A program made the translations under genes and the position numbers. This document shows positions 1 through 7,732 of a stretch of DNA of 32,385 bases, one piece after another (positions within the stretch are counted from its first letter, which is position 1; each line of letters opens with the position of its first letter). The notes under the pieces are model-generated. The model saw only the letters and a list, made by a program, of their open reading frames with translations. It made no database searches and was not told the origin of the DNA. Origin of the DNA: Chrysochromulina tobinii (Eukaryota; Haptophyta; Prymnesiales; Chrysochromulinaceae); NCBI GenBank assembly GCA_001275005.1, contig JWZX01002813.1:1-32385 (forward strand), read 5' to 3'.

Positions 1-535
1 GGGCCCGCGCTTCGCGCAGGAGCCGGGGGCCGCCGGCGCCGCGCTGCGCTGCGCTTTCGCGGCGCTCGGGGCCGGCGTCGGATGTTCGTCGGCGACTCGC
101 GGCTCTCGCGGGCGGCGGCGCGACGCCGCCCCGCCCCGGCCGGGCCCGACACGCTCATTCTCGCTCCGCGACACGGGCCGGGCGGACACGCGACTTTCGC
201 TCGCTAAATCACGCACCAACCAAACGTGTCCGGCCACGACCCACGACCCGCGCCGCGTCCGGCGGCCGCGCACAACCATGCAGATCATGCGGCCATGGAT
301 GCATGCGGCACAAATTACAAACCGAACCACAAGCCGGCCGAGGACGCAATCTCCGGCATCCCGTGTACCTCCTCGTGTAGCATACGCGGCCTGTTCACTT
401 GGCCGCGGGGTGCATCATGTGCATGCCGCTCTCGCCCGGCCGTTGCACCTTTGAGCACGGCGCGTCGCGAGAACAACTGCCCGATTGGCAACTGCCCGAT
501 TGGCCCGTCGCCACCTGCCGAGAGGGGAGAGCTTT
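1..535. other. Gene-free GC-rich left edge
   Basis: Very GC-rich sequence lying downstream of the stop codon of the minus-strand gene at 536. The open frames here lack recognisable domains and mostly begin at non-ATG codons. I saw no RNA gene, array or long repeat. A short near-duplicate (gcccgattggcaact and its next copy) sits at about 478-505. Confidence 0.5.
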
Positions 536-1528
536 TCAGAGCGCCCGGAGCGCGGCAATAGCGAGCGCAATGTCTTTTATGAGGGCCACCGGCCCGGCTG
601 CGTCACGCAGATTCGCGTCGGAGAGCTGCGCGGTCGCCTCGCTCAGCCGGCTGCTCAGTACCGCCACCGCCTGCTGGACGTGAATCCGCTGCACCGGTGC
701 GCCTACGCCCCCGATCGCTGCGGCCGGCTGCAGAGCGTTCGGCGGCGCGCGCGGGGAGAAGCCCGCGTACGCGTTCGCATCGGCAGCGGCAAGGAGCGCA
801 GACGCCACGGCGCCCGAACCGCTTGGGAGCGGCGACTGTGGCGGCATGGCCCGCGGCGGCGGCGCGGAGCCCTGAGGCACAGGCCGCGCCGAATAGTTGG
901 TCGAGACGAAGCCCGAGTTCGGAGCGACAGCTGGCGTGTACGACTTGTATGGTTGCGGCGCGGACGGCGTGTACGCGGCGGGCTGGTACGGGAAGGAGGC
1001 CGGGGGTGCCGGGGTGCCAATCGTGGAGCCTGACATGCTTTCGAGGAGTTGGCCGCCAGTGCGCTCGTACCACTTACCGGTGCCTACTGAGAGGATGCGC
1101 CCGTGCTGGTCCTGCACGAGCGGCACCGACGTGACTGGGCATGACTCAGAGAGCAGCGTGTACCCCTCGAGCAGCTTGGCCGCCACGCGCGAGGAGAGCG
1201 ACTGGCCACCCTCCGTCGTGTCTGCACGCTGCGGCGAGTGATGGCTCACGCTAACCGATCCAAGTGGCGCATTGGTCGCTCCGCTGCGATACATCGATGC
1301 CGACTTGGGTGGTGAGCTCGGAGGAGGGAGCGCGTGCGAGGAGATCTTGACCAGCTCGCCGCCGTCCCGCACGTAGTAGCAGCCATTGCCAACAGAATAC
1401 ATGCGCCCATCGGCAGTGGACACAAGCGGCACATTGGTCTCCGGGCACGACTCGGAAAGCAGCTTGCAACCTTCCAACAGCTTCTGGCTGAGCTCGTTGA
1501 CATTTTTGTTGATGCGCTCTTGCTCCAT
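536..1528 (-). CDS. Protein with two degenerate p27/ZNRD2-type repeats
   Basis: A 330-residue intron-free ORF from an ATG at 1528. Two similar segments (residues about 13-50 and 115-155) share the pattern LLEG..LLSESCP.T.VPLV....GR..SVG.G. This matches the core of the autoantigen-p27 (Auto_anti-p27, ZNRD2/SSSCA1) family, in which a leucine-rich helix is followed by a small zinc ribbon. The family normally has two CxxC pairs; here only the first cysteine remains in each copy and the other positions are Thr, Ser or Asn/Thr, so classical zinc binding looks lost. The middle is rich in Pro, Ala, Ser and Tyr and is probably disordered. The C-terminal ~60 residues are predicted helical (IHVQQAVAVLSSRL and onward). 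Function is not known from the sequence. The family call is from motif recognition; the gene itself is well supported by its length and internal duplication. Confidence 0.7.
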   Translation of the reverse strand: MEQERINKNVNELSQKLLEGCKLLSESCPETNVPLVSTADGRMYSVGNGCYYVRDGGELVKISSHALPPPSSPPKSASMYRSGATNAPLGSVSVSHHSPQRADTTEGGQSLSSRVAAKLLEGYTLLSESCPVTSVPLVQDQHGRILSVGTGKWYERTGGQLLESMSGSTIGTPAPPASFPYQPAAYTPSAPQPYKSYTPAVAPNSGFVSTNYSARPVPQGSAPPPRAMPPQSPLPSGSGAVASALLAAADANAYAGFSPRAPPNALQPAAAIGGVGAPVQRIHVQQAVAVLSSRLSEATAQLSDANLRDAAGPVALIKDIALAIAALRAL

Positions 1529-1533
1529 AGTGG

Positions 1534-1586
1534 TTCCAGCACAAGAGTGGTGCGCAGACTATCGATTCAGCGCACTCGTGCTGGAA
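1534..1586 (-). promoter_or_regulatory. Hairpin just upstream of the p27-like start codon
   Basis: Inverted repeat: ttccagcac (1534-1542) plus gagtg (1545-1549) pairs with cactcgtgctggaa (1573-1586). This gives 14 perfect base pairs interrupted by a two-base bulge, with a 23-base loop. It begins five bases upstream of the ATG at 1528, so it would lie in the 5' leader of that transcript, or in the promoter as a palindromic protein site. The role is inferred from position only. Confidence 0.4.
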
Positions 1587-1922
1587 GGTGTGGCCGCACT
1601 TTGAGTGAGAGAGTTCTCACCTGTCGCCCGCGTTGTGTTGGGCGGATGCTCAGACCGACCCCCCCAGGACCTGGTCATGTACTAAAGACTATTCGATGTG
1701 GAGACGGATGTTAGAGTTTGGAGAGATGTTCGGTCTCTCGAGAACAATCAATGCGCATCGGTCGAGCGTCACCACAAAGGTCGTCGTCTTCATCGGACAT
1801 CATGGCCAGTTGGCCAGTGACCACAGCCATGCAGCATGCACGCACGTGCCATCTGCGCAGCCACTCACGCGCGGGAGACCTGGACGCCGGAGAGGGCGGC
1901 GCATCTCTACGCCGTGGCGCTC
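1587..1922. other. Intergenic spacer, no gene seen
   Basis: Spacer between the 3' end of the carrier gene at 1923 and the hairpin before the p27-like gene; both genes are on the minus strand. Open frames here are short or are antisense continuations of the carrier ORF. No motif recognised. Confidence 0.4.
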
Positions 1923-2971
1923 TCACATCGCCTTCGCCTTCGCCAGATCCTTCTGGCGCTGGTCCCATGCGTCTTGGCCGAGTCGCCAGAGCACGGAGAA
2001 GAGGATGCCCTGGAAGCCGTTGGATATGATCTTCGTCACCAGTCCACGGAAGAGGAGGCCCGACACGCCATCCTTGGCGATCACCATCGAGACAGCCTCG
2101 CCGTACCCGATCGGGGTCGTGCTCGACTGGACCGTCGTCTTGAGCACGCGCACCGAGTTCGAGATCGTGTCAGAGACGGCGCTGCTGCAGAAGCCCACGA
2201 CGGCGTTGCGCGCGAGATACATGGGCAACTCCTTCTTGCGATCATACTTGGGCAGGTAGTCGTTGAGTACGTTGTTGGTGAGGAACCACGGGTAGTGGCC
2301 CACAAAGGTGGCCGACATGGCGCCAATCGAGCCGTGCCAGAGCACAAAGATGCCGTTCGTCCTGATCTTGGCGCCGAGCTTGGCCAGGCCGGTCGAGCCC
2401 TCGACCTGCATGATCGTCTTCATCGCGTCAATAGGCATCAGGAAGACGCGAAACCCCGCAGCTGCCGCCGAGGCGGTGACCGTCTTGGCCGCGGCGGGCG
2501 CATTCTTGGTGACCTCGTACGAATCCCAGATGGCGAGCATGCCCGCGTTCGCGGCCGTGTCGCCCTGCGAAGCACGAGAGGCGACATCAAGCCACCCGGT
2601 GAGTACACAGGAGTTGCAGCTGCGGGCTGTGGCGGTTCGGCATCGCCTGTGTCACTTACGAAGCGCGAGAGCGGGCCCTGGAAGAGCGCTGGGCCGAGGC
2701 CCGCGTAGAAGCGGGGAATACCACCTTCCTTGTACAGGTGCCTGAGGGCTTCCATGGTGCCCATGCCGTACCGATACTGGAAGTTGACCGTGGTGCGCAT
2801 CCACATGAGTGTGCCGACGTTGATGAACATTGCCCCCGCGCCGGCGATACCGCCGCCGGCCGCCTGCCAGGCTGCCTTCTTCAGCGTAACCATCAGTGGC
2901 TGCTGCTCAGCAGGCGCGGGCACGAGCATCGTGCGCTGGAGCGAATGTAGGTGCTGCAAAGGCACTGCCAT
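1923..2971 (-). CDS. Mitochondrial carrier family protein, two exons
   Basis: Exons 2971-2660 and 2564-1923 join in phase 0 across a 95-bp intron with a strong donor (gtaagt) and acceptor (ttcgcag), giving about 317 residues, the usual carrier size. Splicing restores the conserved stretch LSRFGDTAAN across the junction. Signatures: FYAGLGPALFQGPLSRF ends repeat 1; repeat 2 has PIDAMK, fitting the PxDxxK carrier motif, followed by LWHGSIGAMSATFVGHYPWF; repeat 3 carries SNSVRVLKTTVQ and LLFRGLVTKIISNGFQGILF. Repeats 1 and 3 lack a canonical PxDxxK, so this is an atypical member and its substrate cannot be named. The expected site is the mitochondrial inner membrane (family knowledge), exchanging metabolites. 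The start ATG at 2971 is followed by a short non-conserved leader of about 28 residues; MVTLKKA inside it is a possible alternative start. Confidence 0.85.
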
Positions 2972-3363
2972 TTGGACTGCGAGAGCGACTCAACAGTCTG
3001 CTGCGTCACGGAGAGAGTCGAGCGCGAGCTGCGCCCTCACGTTGCGGTTGTGGCGCGGGCACGCTGGAAACGAAGAGCGCAAGGGGTGTGCTCTAGATGC
3101 CGCGTGCATGGATGCGCACCTGTGCTGATGAAGTGTGCCCTTCTTCGCTCGTCAAAAGAAGAGTCATTTTGTGGTCGATCCGGAACTTTTTAGTGGCACT
3201 GCCATGAAAAGCAATTATGGGTCCACATAGAGTCGACGCCGAAGCGGATATTCGTTGTTTCGACACTTGCCGAGTGTGCGAGCCTCGCCCTCCCCGCGCG
3301 CGTTCTCATCGAGCGCGCGTCTCCGATTGCAGCCGCGGCAGCATATCGCAGGAATCGACCTGA
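2972..3363. promoter_or_regulatory. Divergent intergenic region
   Basis: 392 bp between the carrier gene (minus) and the winged-helix-like gene (plus), so it should hold the promoters of both. Short open frames here have no recognisable content. No TATA-like box stands out. Confidence 0.35.
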
Positions 3364-3969
3364 ATGGCGGACGCGAGTAGGCCTCTGCCCAGCACAGCAC
3401 TGACGACGCTGCGTCGGATGCTCAACTCGACCGACAAAAATGCCACAACGTTTGGTGAGCTCCGCGCTGCGCTGGGCGCAAAGTTGGGCGTCGCGGTGCC
3501 ACGCTGGTGGCTCAAGGCTGCGCTGCCCGAGGCAGCAAACACCCCTATAGATGCTCCATACACGGCGGCGCGGCTCGCCAAGGACGCACACCTCGTGGCG
3601 TCCATGTACGAGCCTCGCAGCAGTAAGCGGAGGCGGGCATCCCTGCCGATCGACAGCCAGTCAGTGCCCAATGACGCGACGACGCAACCTTCTGCTCGCA
3701 CATGTACGCCCGAGGTTGGAAGTCTGCTGCGGCACACCTTGGCGTCGTTCCCGTCGCAGCATGGCGCTACACTATCCGAGTTGTGTGCGGCACTTAAGCC
3801 GACGCTGGGGCGCGTCGACCGTGCAGAGATGAAACTAGCACTGCGGGATTGCGCCGAGATCAAAAGGACTCGCCGAGCAGGCGAAGGTGGCGTTGGCGTA
3901 TGGTGTTACATGTTGCGTTTGCGCGCTCCGTCGACAATGGCGGCGGCAGTAGTGACCAACGTCACTTGA
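3364..3969 (+). CDS. Small protein with two winged-helix-like repeats
   Basis: A 201-residue intron-free ORF from an ATG. Two segments resemble each other in spacing and character: residues about 10-55 (LTTLRRMLNS..NATTFGELRAALGAKLG, then WWLKAALPEA) and about 120-180 (VGSLLRHTLASF..GATLSELCAALKPTLG, then EMKLALRDC, ending VGVWCYML). Each reads as helix, TF/SEL helix, recognition-like helix and a closing strand, which is how compact winged-helix or DEK-C-type folds look. A basic patch SSKRRRASLP between them could be a nuclear signal. No family was recognised; the fold is inferred from the pattern. Antisense frames over this stretch are less coherent, so the plus strand is preferred. Confidence 0.5.
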   Translation: MADASRPLPSTALTTLRRMLNSTDKNATTFGELRAALGAKLGVAVPRWWLKAALPEAANTPIDAPYTAARLAKDAHLVASMYEPRSSKRRRASLPIDSQSVPNDATTQPSARTCTPEVGSLLRHTLASFPSQHGATLSELCAALKPTLGRVDRAEMKLALRDCAEIKRTRRAGEGGVGVWCYMLRLRAPSTMAAAVVTNVT

Positions 3970-4516
3970 AAGCACGGCCGAGCAGGAGCACGTGTCGTTC
4001 ACCGGCACGTAATATTCGAAATATCGATAAAAACATAAAATTATTCGTTAACGGGCCGTAAACGGGTCTTGGGACGGCCCGCCCCCGCCGCATAATCGGC
4101 AGACGCGCTGAAGCTTCCAACTATGCGAGCTGCACGGCACCTTCCGAACTACGTATTTCCGAACGGAACCTGCACGACATAACCTCGACGCCGCGTCCCG
4201 ACACACGCCGACACGCGCTCGTGCATGCCTTAACATTTCGTCGGCGGTCGATCGCCCGTTCTCGAAACGGCCGCACGGCTTCGCTCATGCACTACTTACT
4301 AGATGACTTCACGACTGACGACACTCCAGGGGCTGCTGGGGGCCATGGATCCTGCTCATGATAGTCGAGAGTGTCCTGGGTTCGAACCATGCAGTTGCAT
4401 CTCCCTCCAGTCCCATCTCTTGGCCATGATCGCCGTGCACAATTAGAGTCCGTTTTCAGCAGTCCGAGCAGTCCGGAGGCACGTACGCTGCTCCTACCGG
4501 AGTGATCGGGCAGTCT
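3970..4516. other. Gene-free spacer
   Basis: Spacer between a plus-strand gene and the broken 3' end of the ankyrin/UBA gene, so it should be mostly 3' flank. Around 4015-4050 the sequence turns AT-rich with near-palindromes (aatattcgaaatatcgat). The string gggttcgaacc at 4378-4388 resembles a tRNA B box but has no tRNA around it. No gene found. Confidence 0.4.
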
Positions 4517-4867
4517 CTACTGGCGGCGATACTGCAGGTGCCATTGGCAGCAGGCTCGCCCATCCTGGTCTTGCCCTTGCCCGCTGCTGCCACTCGGGGC
4601 GCCTGCCCCGAGGCCTCTGCTGCCCATTCTTCCGGCACTAGCGCCGGCAACGGCGATGGTGCGGATGCCGCCGTTGGCACCACCGCGGCCGCCAGCGCCG
4701 TTGCCCCCATTCGAGCTGCTGTCGCTCGACTCGCCTAGCTCTGCATGCACGATCCAGTCGATTTGGACCTCGAGGCTGCTGTGCGCGGTGGCGGTGGCGG
4801 CCTGGCGCGCGAGCGCCACGTCAAAGCCCATCGCAAGCAAAGCGGCTTCGGTGTGCGAGAATTCCGC

Positions 4868-4933
4868 GCCTGCCGTTCCTGCCGTGCCTGCCGTGCCTGC
4901 CGTGCCTGCCGAGCCTGCCGTGCCTGCTGTGCC
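4868..4933. repeat. 9-bp minisatellite in the UBA fragment
   Basis: About seven copies of gcctgccgt with few substitutions. On the minus strand it encodes the Gly-Thr-Ala run just before the UBA domain, so the 9-bp period keeps the frame. Confidence 0.8.
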
Positions 4934-5026
4934 CGAAGCGCCTTCCGCGCCTGCCGCAACACACGAAGCCGACGTGAAGGGCTTGGCGTGTGGGTTGAGT
5001 ACGAAGCCACTGGCAACGGCGCAGGG

Positions 5027-5035
5027 CTTCGAGGT
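5027..5035. repeat. Target site duplication, left copy
   Basis: cttcgaggt directly abuts the left terminus of the transposon and is repeated exactly at 9764-9772 after the right terminus. Both copies read acctcgaag (Thr-Ser-Lys) in the interrupted host gene. Confidence 0.88.
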
Positions 5036-5143
5036 TACGGCTGCCTATTTGCCATAAACACTGTGTGACAGAGAACAGCTCTTGGCGTGACCTAAAAAAT
5101 TATCGAACGATTGGGTTGGAATCTAGATTTTTTTCTCTGTACC
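5036..5143. repeat. Left terminal inverted repeat
   Basis: Begins tacggctg. It aligns with the reverse complement of 9655-9763 with a few mismatches and small gaps, roughly 85-90 percent by eye. The best-kept block is aaacactgtgtgacagag; a second is the ctagatttttttctct region at the inner end. Similarity stops after about 5143. Confidence 0.9.
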
Positions 5144-5254
5144 ATGAGCTAACGAGAGTGGGGTTGTTCCTATGTAAGTTTTTAATACTTAGGCGATAAG
5201 ACGAAAGAGTATCGTTTTCGGCGGCTTTTTCCATGGCCGTCCTTGGCACTTTTT

Positions 5255-7450
5255 ATGGCTGACGGACGCAAGCGGCCGTGGAAGCCCGTGAAGCGCCGCT
5301 CGGCGTCCACTGGCAGCGGCGGCGACGTCGCCGACGAGGGTATCGAACTGGTCGACCTAAGAGCCGTCCACGACGAGCTCGTCGATGAGCGGCGACTTTT
5401 GATGCAGCCGCTGCAGAGTGAGGGCCTCTACAACATGCACGAGGCCGATGAGAAGGCTCGACTTGCGCGCGACTTGTGGAAGGGCGATTTTTCGGCATCG
5501 ATGCTCCTGCTGCGCGATCAGAACCCGCAGCTCGTCGAGGTGCTGCGGGCAAAGCTGGCCAACTCGTCGGATGCGACACGTTCAAGGGTGGCAGCTGTGG
5601 AGCGGTACATTGACGGTGTGCTGCTCGACTTATGCAGGGCGCAGAACATGTTCAAGATCCCGCTGCTCACCGCGGCTACGAGTCTGATGTGCGAGGTTAA
5701 CAAGACCGCGCGCGAGTACCACGACACTATCTCCGCGTTCCATCTCGGCGCGGCGTGCTCGGAGCGTTGGGTTGACGAGTTCCTGACCCTCGCGAACGCT
5801 TGCCGGCCGGCTCCGACCGAGGCGATGCTCCCGGGCGTGATGGCGTGCTGCTTCGACAACCTGTCGATGAAGATCGACTACAGCTCGTACTCAACCGAGG
5901 GCGAGACAGGCCGTCTGCTCGACATGACCAACTGGTTTTCGACGCAGCTGCCGGCGCACCTCGCGCCAAACTTCGACGCGGCGGCGATCTGTGCGCGCCG
6001 CGCCGCCCCCCCGCATCCCTGACCTGCTACTGATGACATGCGTGTGTGTGCCGGCATCGTGGCAGTTCATGATGGTCCCTTCGCACGCCTCTCGCTCCGC
6101 GACTTTGGCAGTTTATTTTATTCGGATAATCCAGATATTGTTGCGAATAAGACAGCGCGATGGATTCGGTTTTTGAATGCTGAACGCAATGGGCGCTTAC
6201 TTGATCGCCCTGCGTATGTGGCAGAGTGGCAACCACACAAGGTTTATCATGAACCTATGTACGGTGTGCTCCAATCATCGTACCAAGACGTGGAATTAGA
6301 GCTCCGAGTCATGTGTGGTCGACCGGCCGTGTGTGGCACCCCTCCGGCCCCTTATACGGACCATGACCCAGACTACCCAACCAAATTCAGATCGTGCAAG
6401 ATAATGTTTGTGGCTGGAGATGGACTGGCACTGATGCGACTCAACCACTTACTGGCAAACAAGCCTGATGTGTATATTGACCAGACCCCGTTGATTATTC
6501 CTATTCAGGGTGAGCATCCACATGGGCTTTTTCATGTCATGCATTGCGAGTGGCGCCTGCACCGCCAATTTATAATGTGGTGCGCTGGCGAGGTGAACAA
6601 CCAGCAGGTGATCGATGACCCAAATGTTTCCGTCTTCAATGAGCATCGATTTTTTTACCTCCATGTGCTTACCCGTGCGTGTGCACAATATATTATATTC
6701 ATCTCGAAGACCGCGGGGGCGGAGACTCTTGATGAGCCGATTGCTTTTTTGGCCAAGTCAGAGGCCAACATTGATTTTGCATGGGTTTGTCATTTCTTAT
6801 ACGATGCAGGGTTTTTCGTGCTCGATTTTTTGCAGTCAGTCCGTGCAAATCGCAGTCATACGCTTGATTTACTCTGGCGGGAATTCTTTGCGTCTGCGCA
6901 CAGTGGCACAGCCAATAAAACGCAGTATGTGCCTATGTCAATCATGCGAGTATTTTGGGGTATGGCCCTCACCCCTGAGCTCAGCAAGCTGTACCATAGA
7001 ATCCGTACTTTGCCCGGTGGTTTGGGGGCGGTCGGGTGGGATATGGCAGTGGAGATGCTCAATGCAGCGATCAAGGCACACGTCGCACACAGAGTCAGCG
7101 AGGCTCAGATCAATAGGTTCATTCGTAGCTGGGCACTCTTGGAATGTGTGCAGAAGAAGATGCGCGAATTCATCTATCCCGGGCGGAGTGCGCGCCAAGT
7201 TCCAAATTTGGCAGATGCGAACAGGGATGTTGCGCGCCTTGTTGAGCGCTTCAAGGCTGTCATTGGTACTACCTGGGCTCAAGCTGTGCGACCGAATCAG
7301 ACCAGCCATGTCACCACTGGAGCTCAGCGCCTCATGGTACCATGGCGCGAGGTCGCAGCTGTCATGAACCGGACGGGCGCGGAGGCTCCTGCAACGTACG
7401 TGCGCAACCATGTGACCCCCCTCACTCCCTTTTTTACCTGGGACCCATGA
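5255..7450 (+). CDS. Transposase, DUF6589/KDZ-like, two exons
   Basis: Exons 5255-5990 and 6066-7450 join across a 75-bp GT-AG intron (donor gtgcgc, acceptor tggcag, with a ctgac branch-like site), giving 706 residues. Without splicing the first frame stops at 6020. The start is the ATG at 5255; the frame remains open upstream only to a TTG at 5243. Motifs: a D-N pair at Asp201 (CFDNLSMKIDYSSY), then GDG with Asp364 (VAGDGLALMRLNHLL), then IPIQGEHPHGLFHVMH around His402. This order of DN, GD and a Pro-Gly-His block is what I know from the DUF6589 family of RNase H-like transposases related to Kyakuja/Dileera/Zisupton elements. The third acidic residue was not identified. Exon 2 is visibly less GC-rich than exon 1 and the host DNA. 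The element context makes transposase the natural role; the family call is tentative. Confidence 0.65.
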
Positions 7451-7732
7451 GTAGAGTTCCGATTATCGGAGATTATAATAGATCCCATCCTTTAAATATA
7501 TTTTTTGTATAAGTCGCTTCCCAGTGCACAAGGGAGGTACCGCAAGACGGAGAAACGCAAACGGAACAACTTAATTATATTTACGGGCGGCCGGCGGCGT
7601 CTGTGCTGCTCCCCAGAGTATTACTAGAGTATTACTGAGGTGAGTGTGGATAAGATGTGGATAAGATTGTGGAAAGAGGGATAGGGTGGTGTTAATAAAC
7701 ACCGGGGTAAAATGAGTAAAACCGAAGTATGA
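7451..7732. other. Convergent 3' spacer inside the transposon
   Basis: 282 bp between the two element stop codons, markedly AT-rich (cctttaaatatattttttgt near 7490). It holds small direct repeats such as agagtattact (7614-7624 and 7626-7636) and gtggataagat (7648-7658 and 7659-7669). It should supply polyadenylation signals for both convergent transcripts. Confidence 0.5.

Larger units (their letters stand above)
4517..5035 (-). pseudogene. C-terminal UBA fragment of the transposon-split ankyrin gene
   Basis: Open minus-strand frame of 172 residues plus a stop (4517-4519), with no start codon of its own before the UBA core. It contains a low-complexity GTA repeat and then a UBA domain: AALLAMGFDVALARQA, with the MGF loop, the Leu/Ala helix positions and the closing WIVHAEL. 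A Gly/Ser-rich tail follows. UBA domains bind ubiquitin (family knowledge). The segment ends at the transposon's 9-bp target duplication and is in frame with the ankyrin ORF on the other side of the element, where both flanks read Thr-Ser-Lys through the duplicated bases. It is therefore best read as the last exon sequence of the ankyrin gene at 9755-12355, now cut off. An internal Met at 4840 could only start a truncated UBA peptide. Confidence 0.8.

Noticed and set aside
4360-4400. Possible tRNA (gggttcgaacc looks like a B box)
   Set aside because: The flanking five-base arms do not pair, and no acceptor or anticodon stem can be drawn around it.
4656-5057. Plus-strand frame with Val-Pro-Ala repeats
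   Set aside because: It is the complement of the UBA fragment's Gly-Thr-Ala repeat and crosses the transposon end.
5243-6022. First transposase frame as a separate 259-residue protein
   Set aside because: It begins at TTG and ends in non-conserved codons; a 75-bp GT-AG intron joins it in frame to the next exon.
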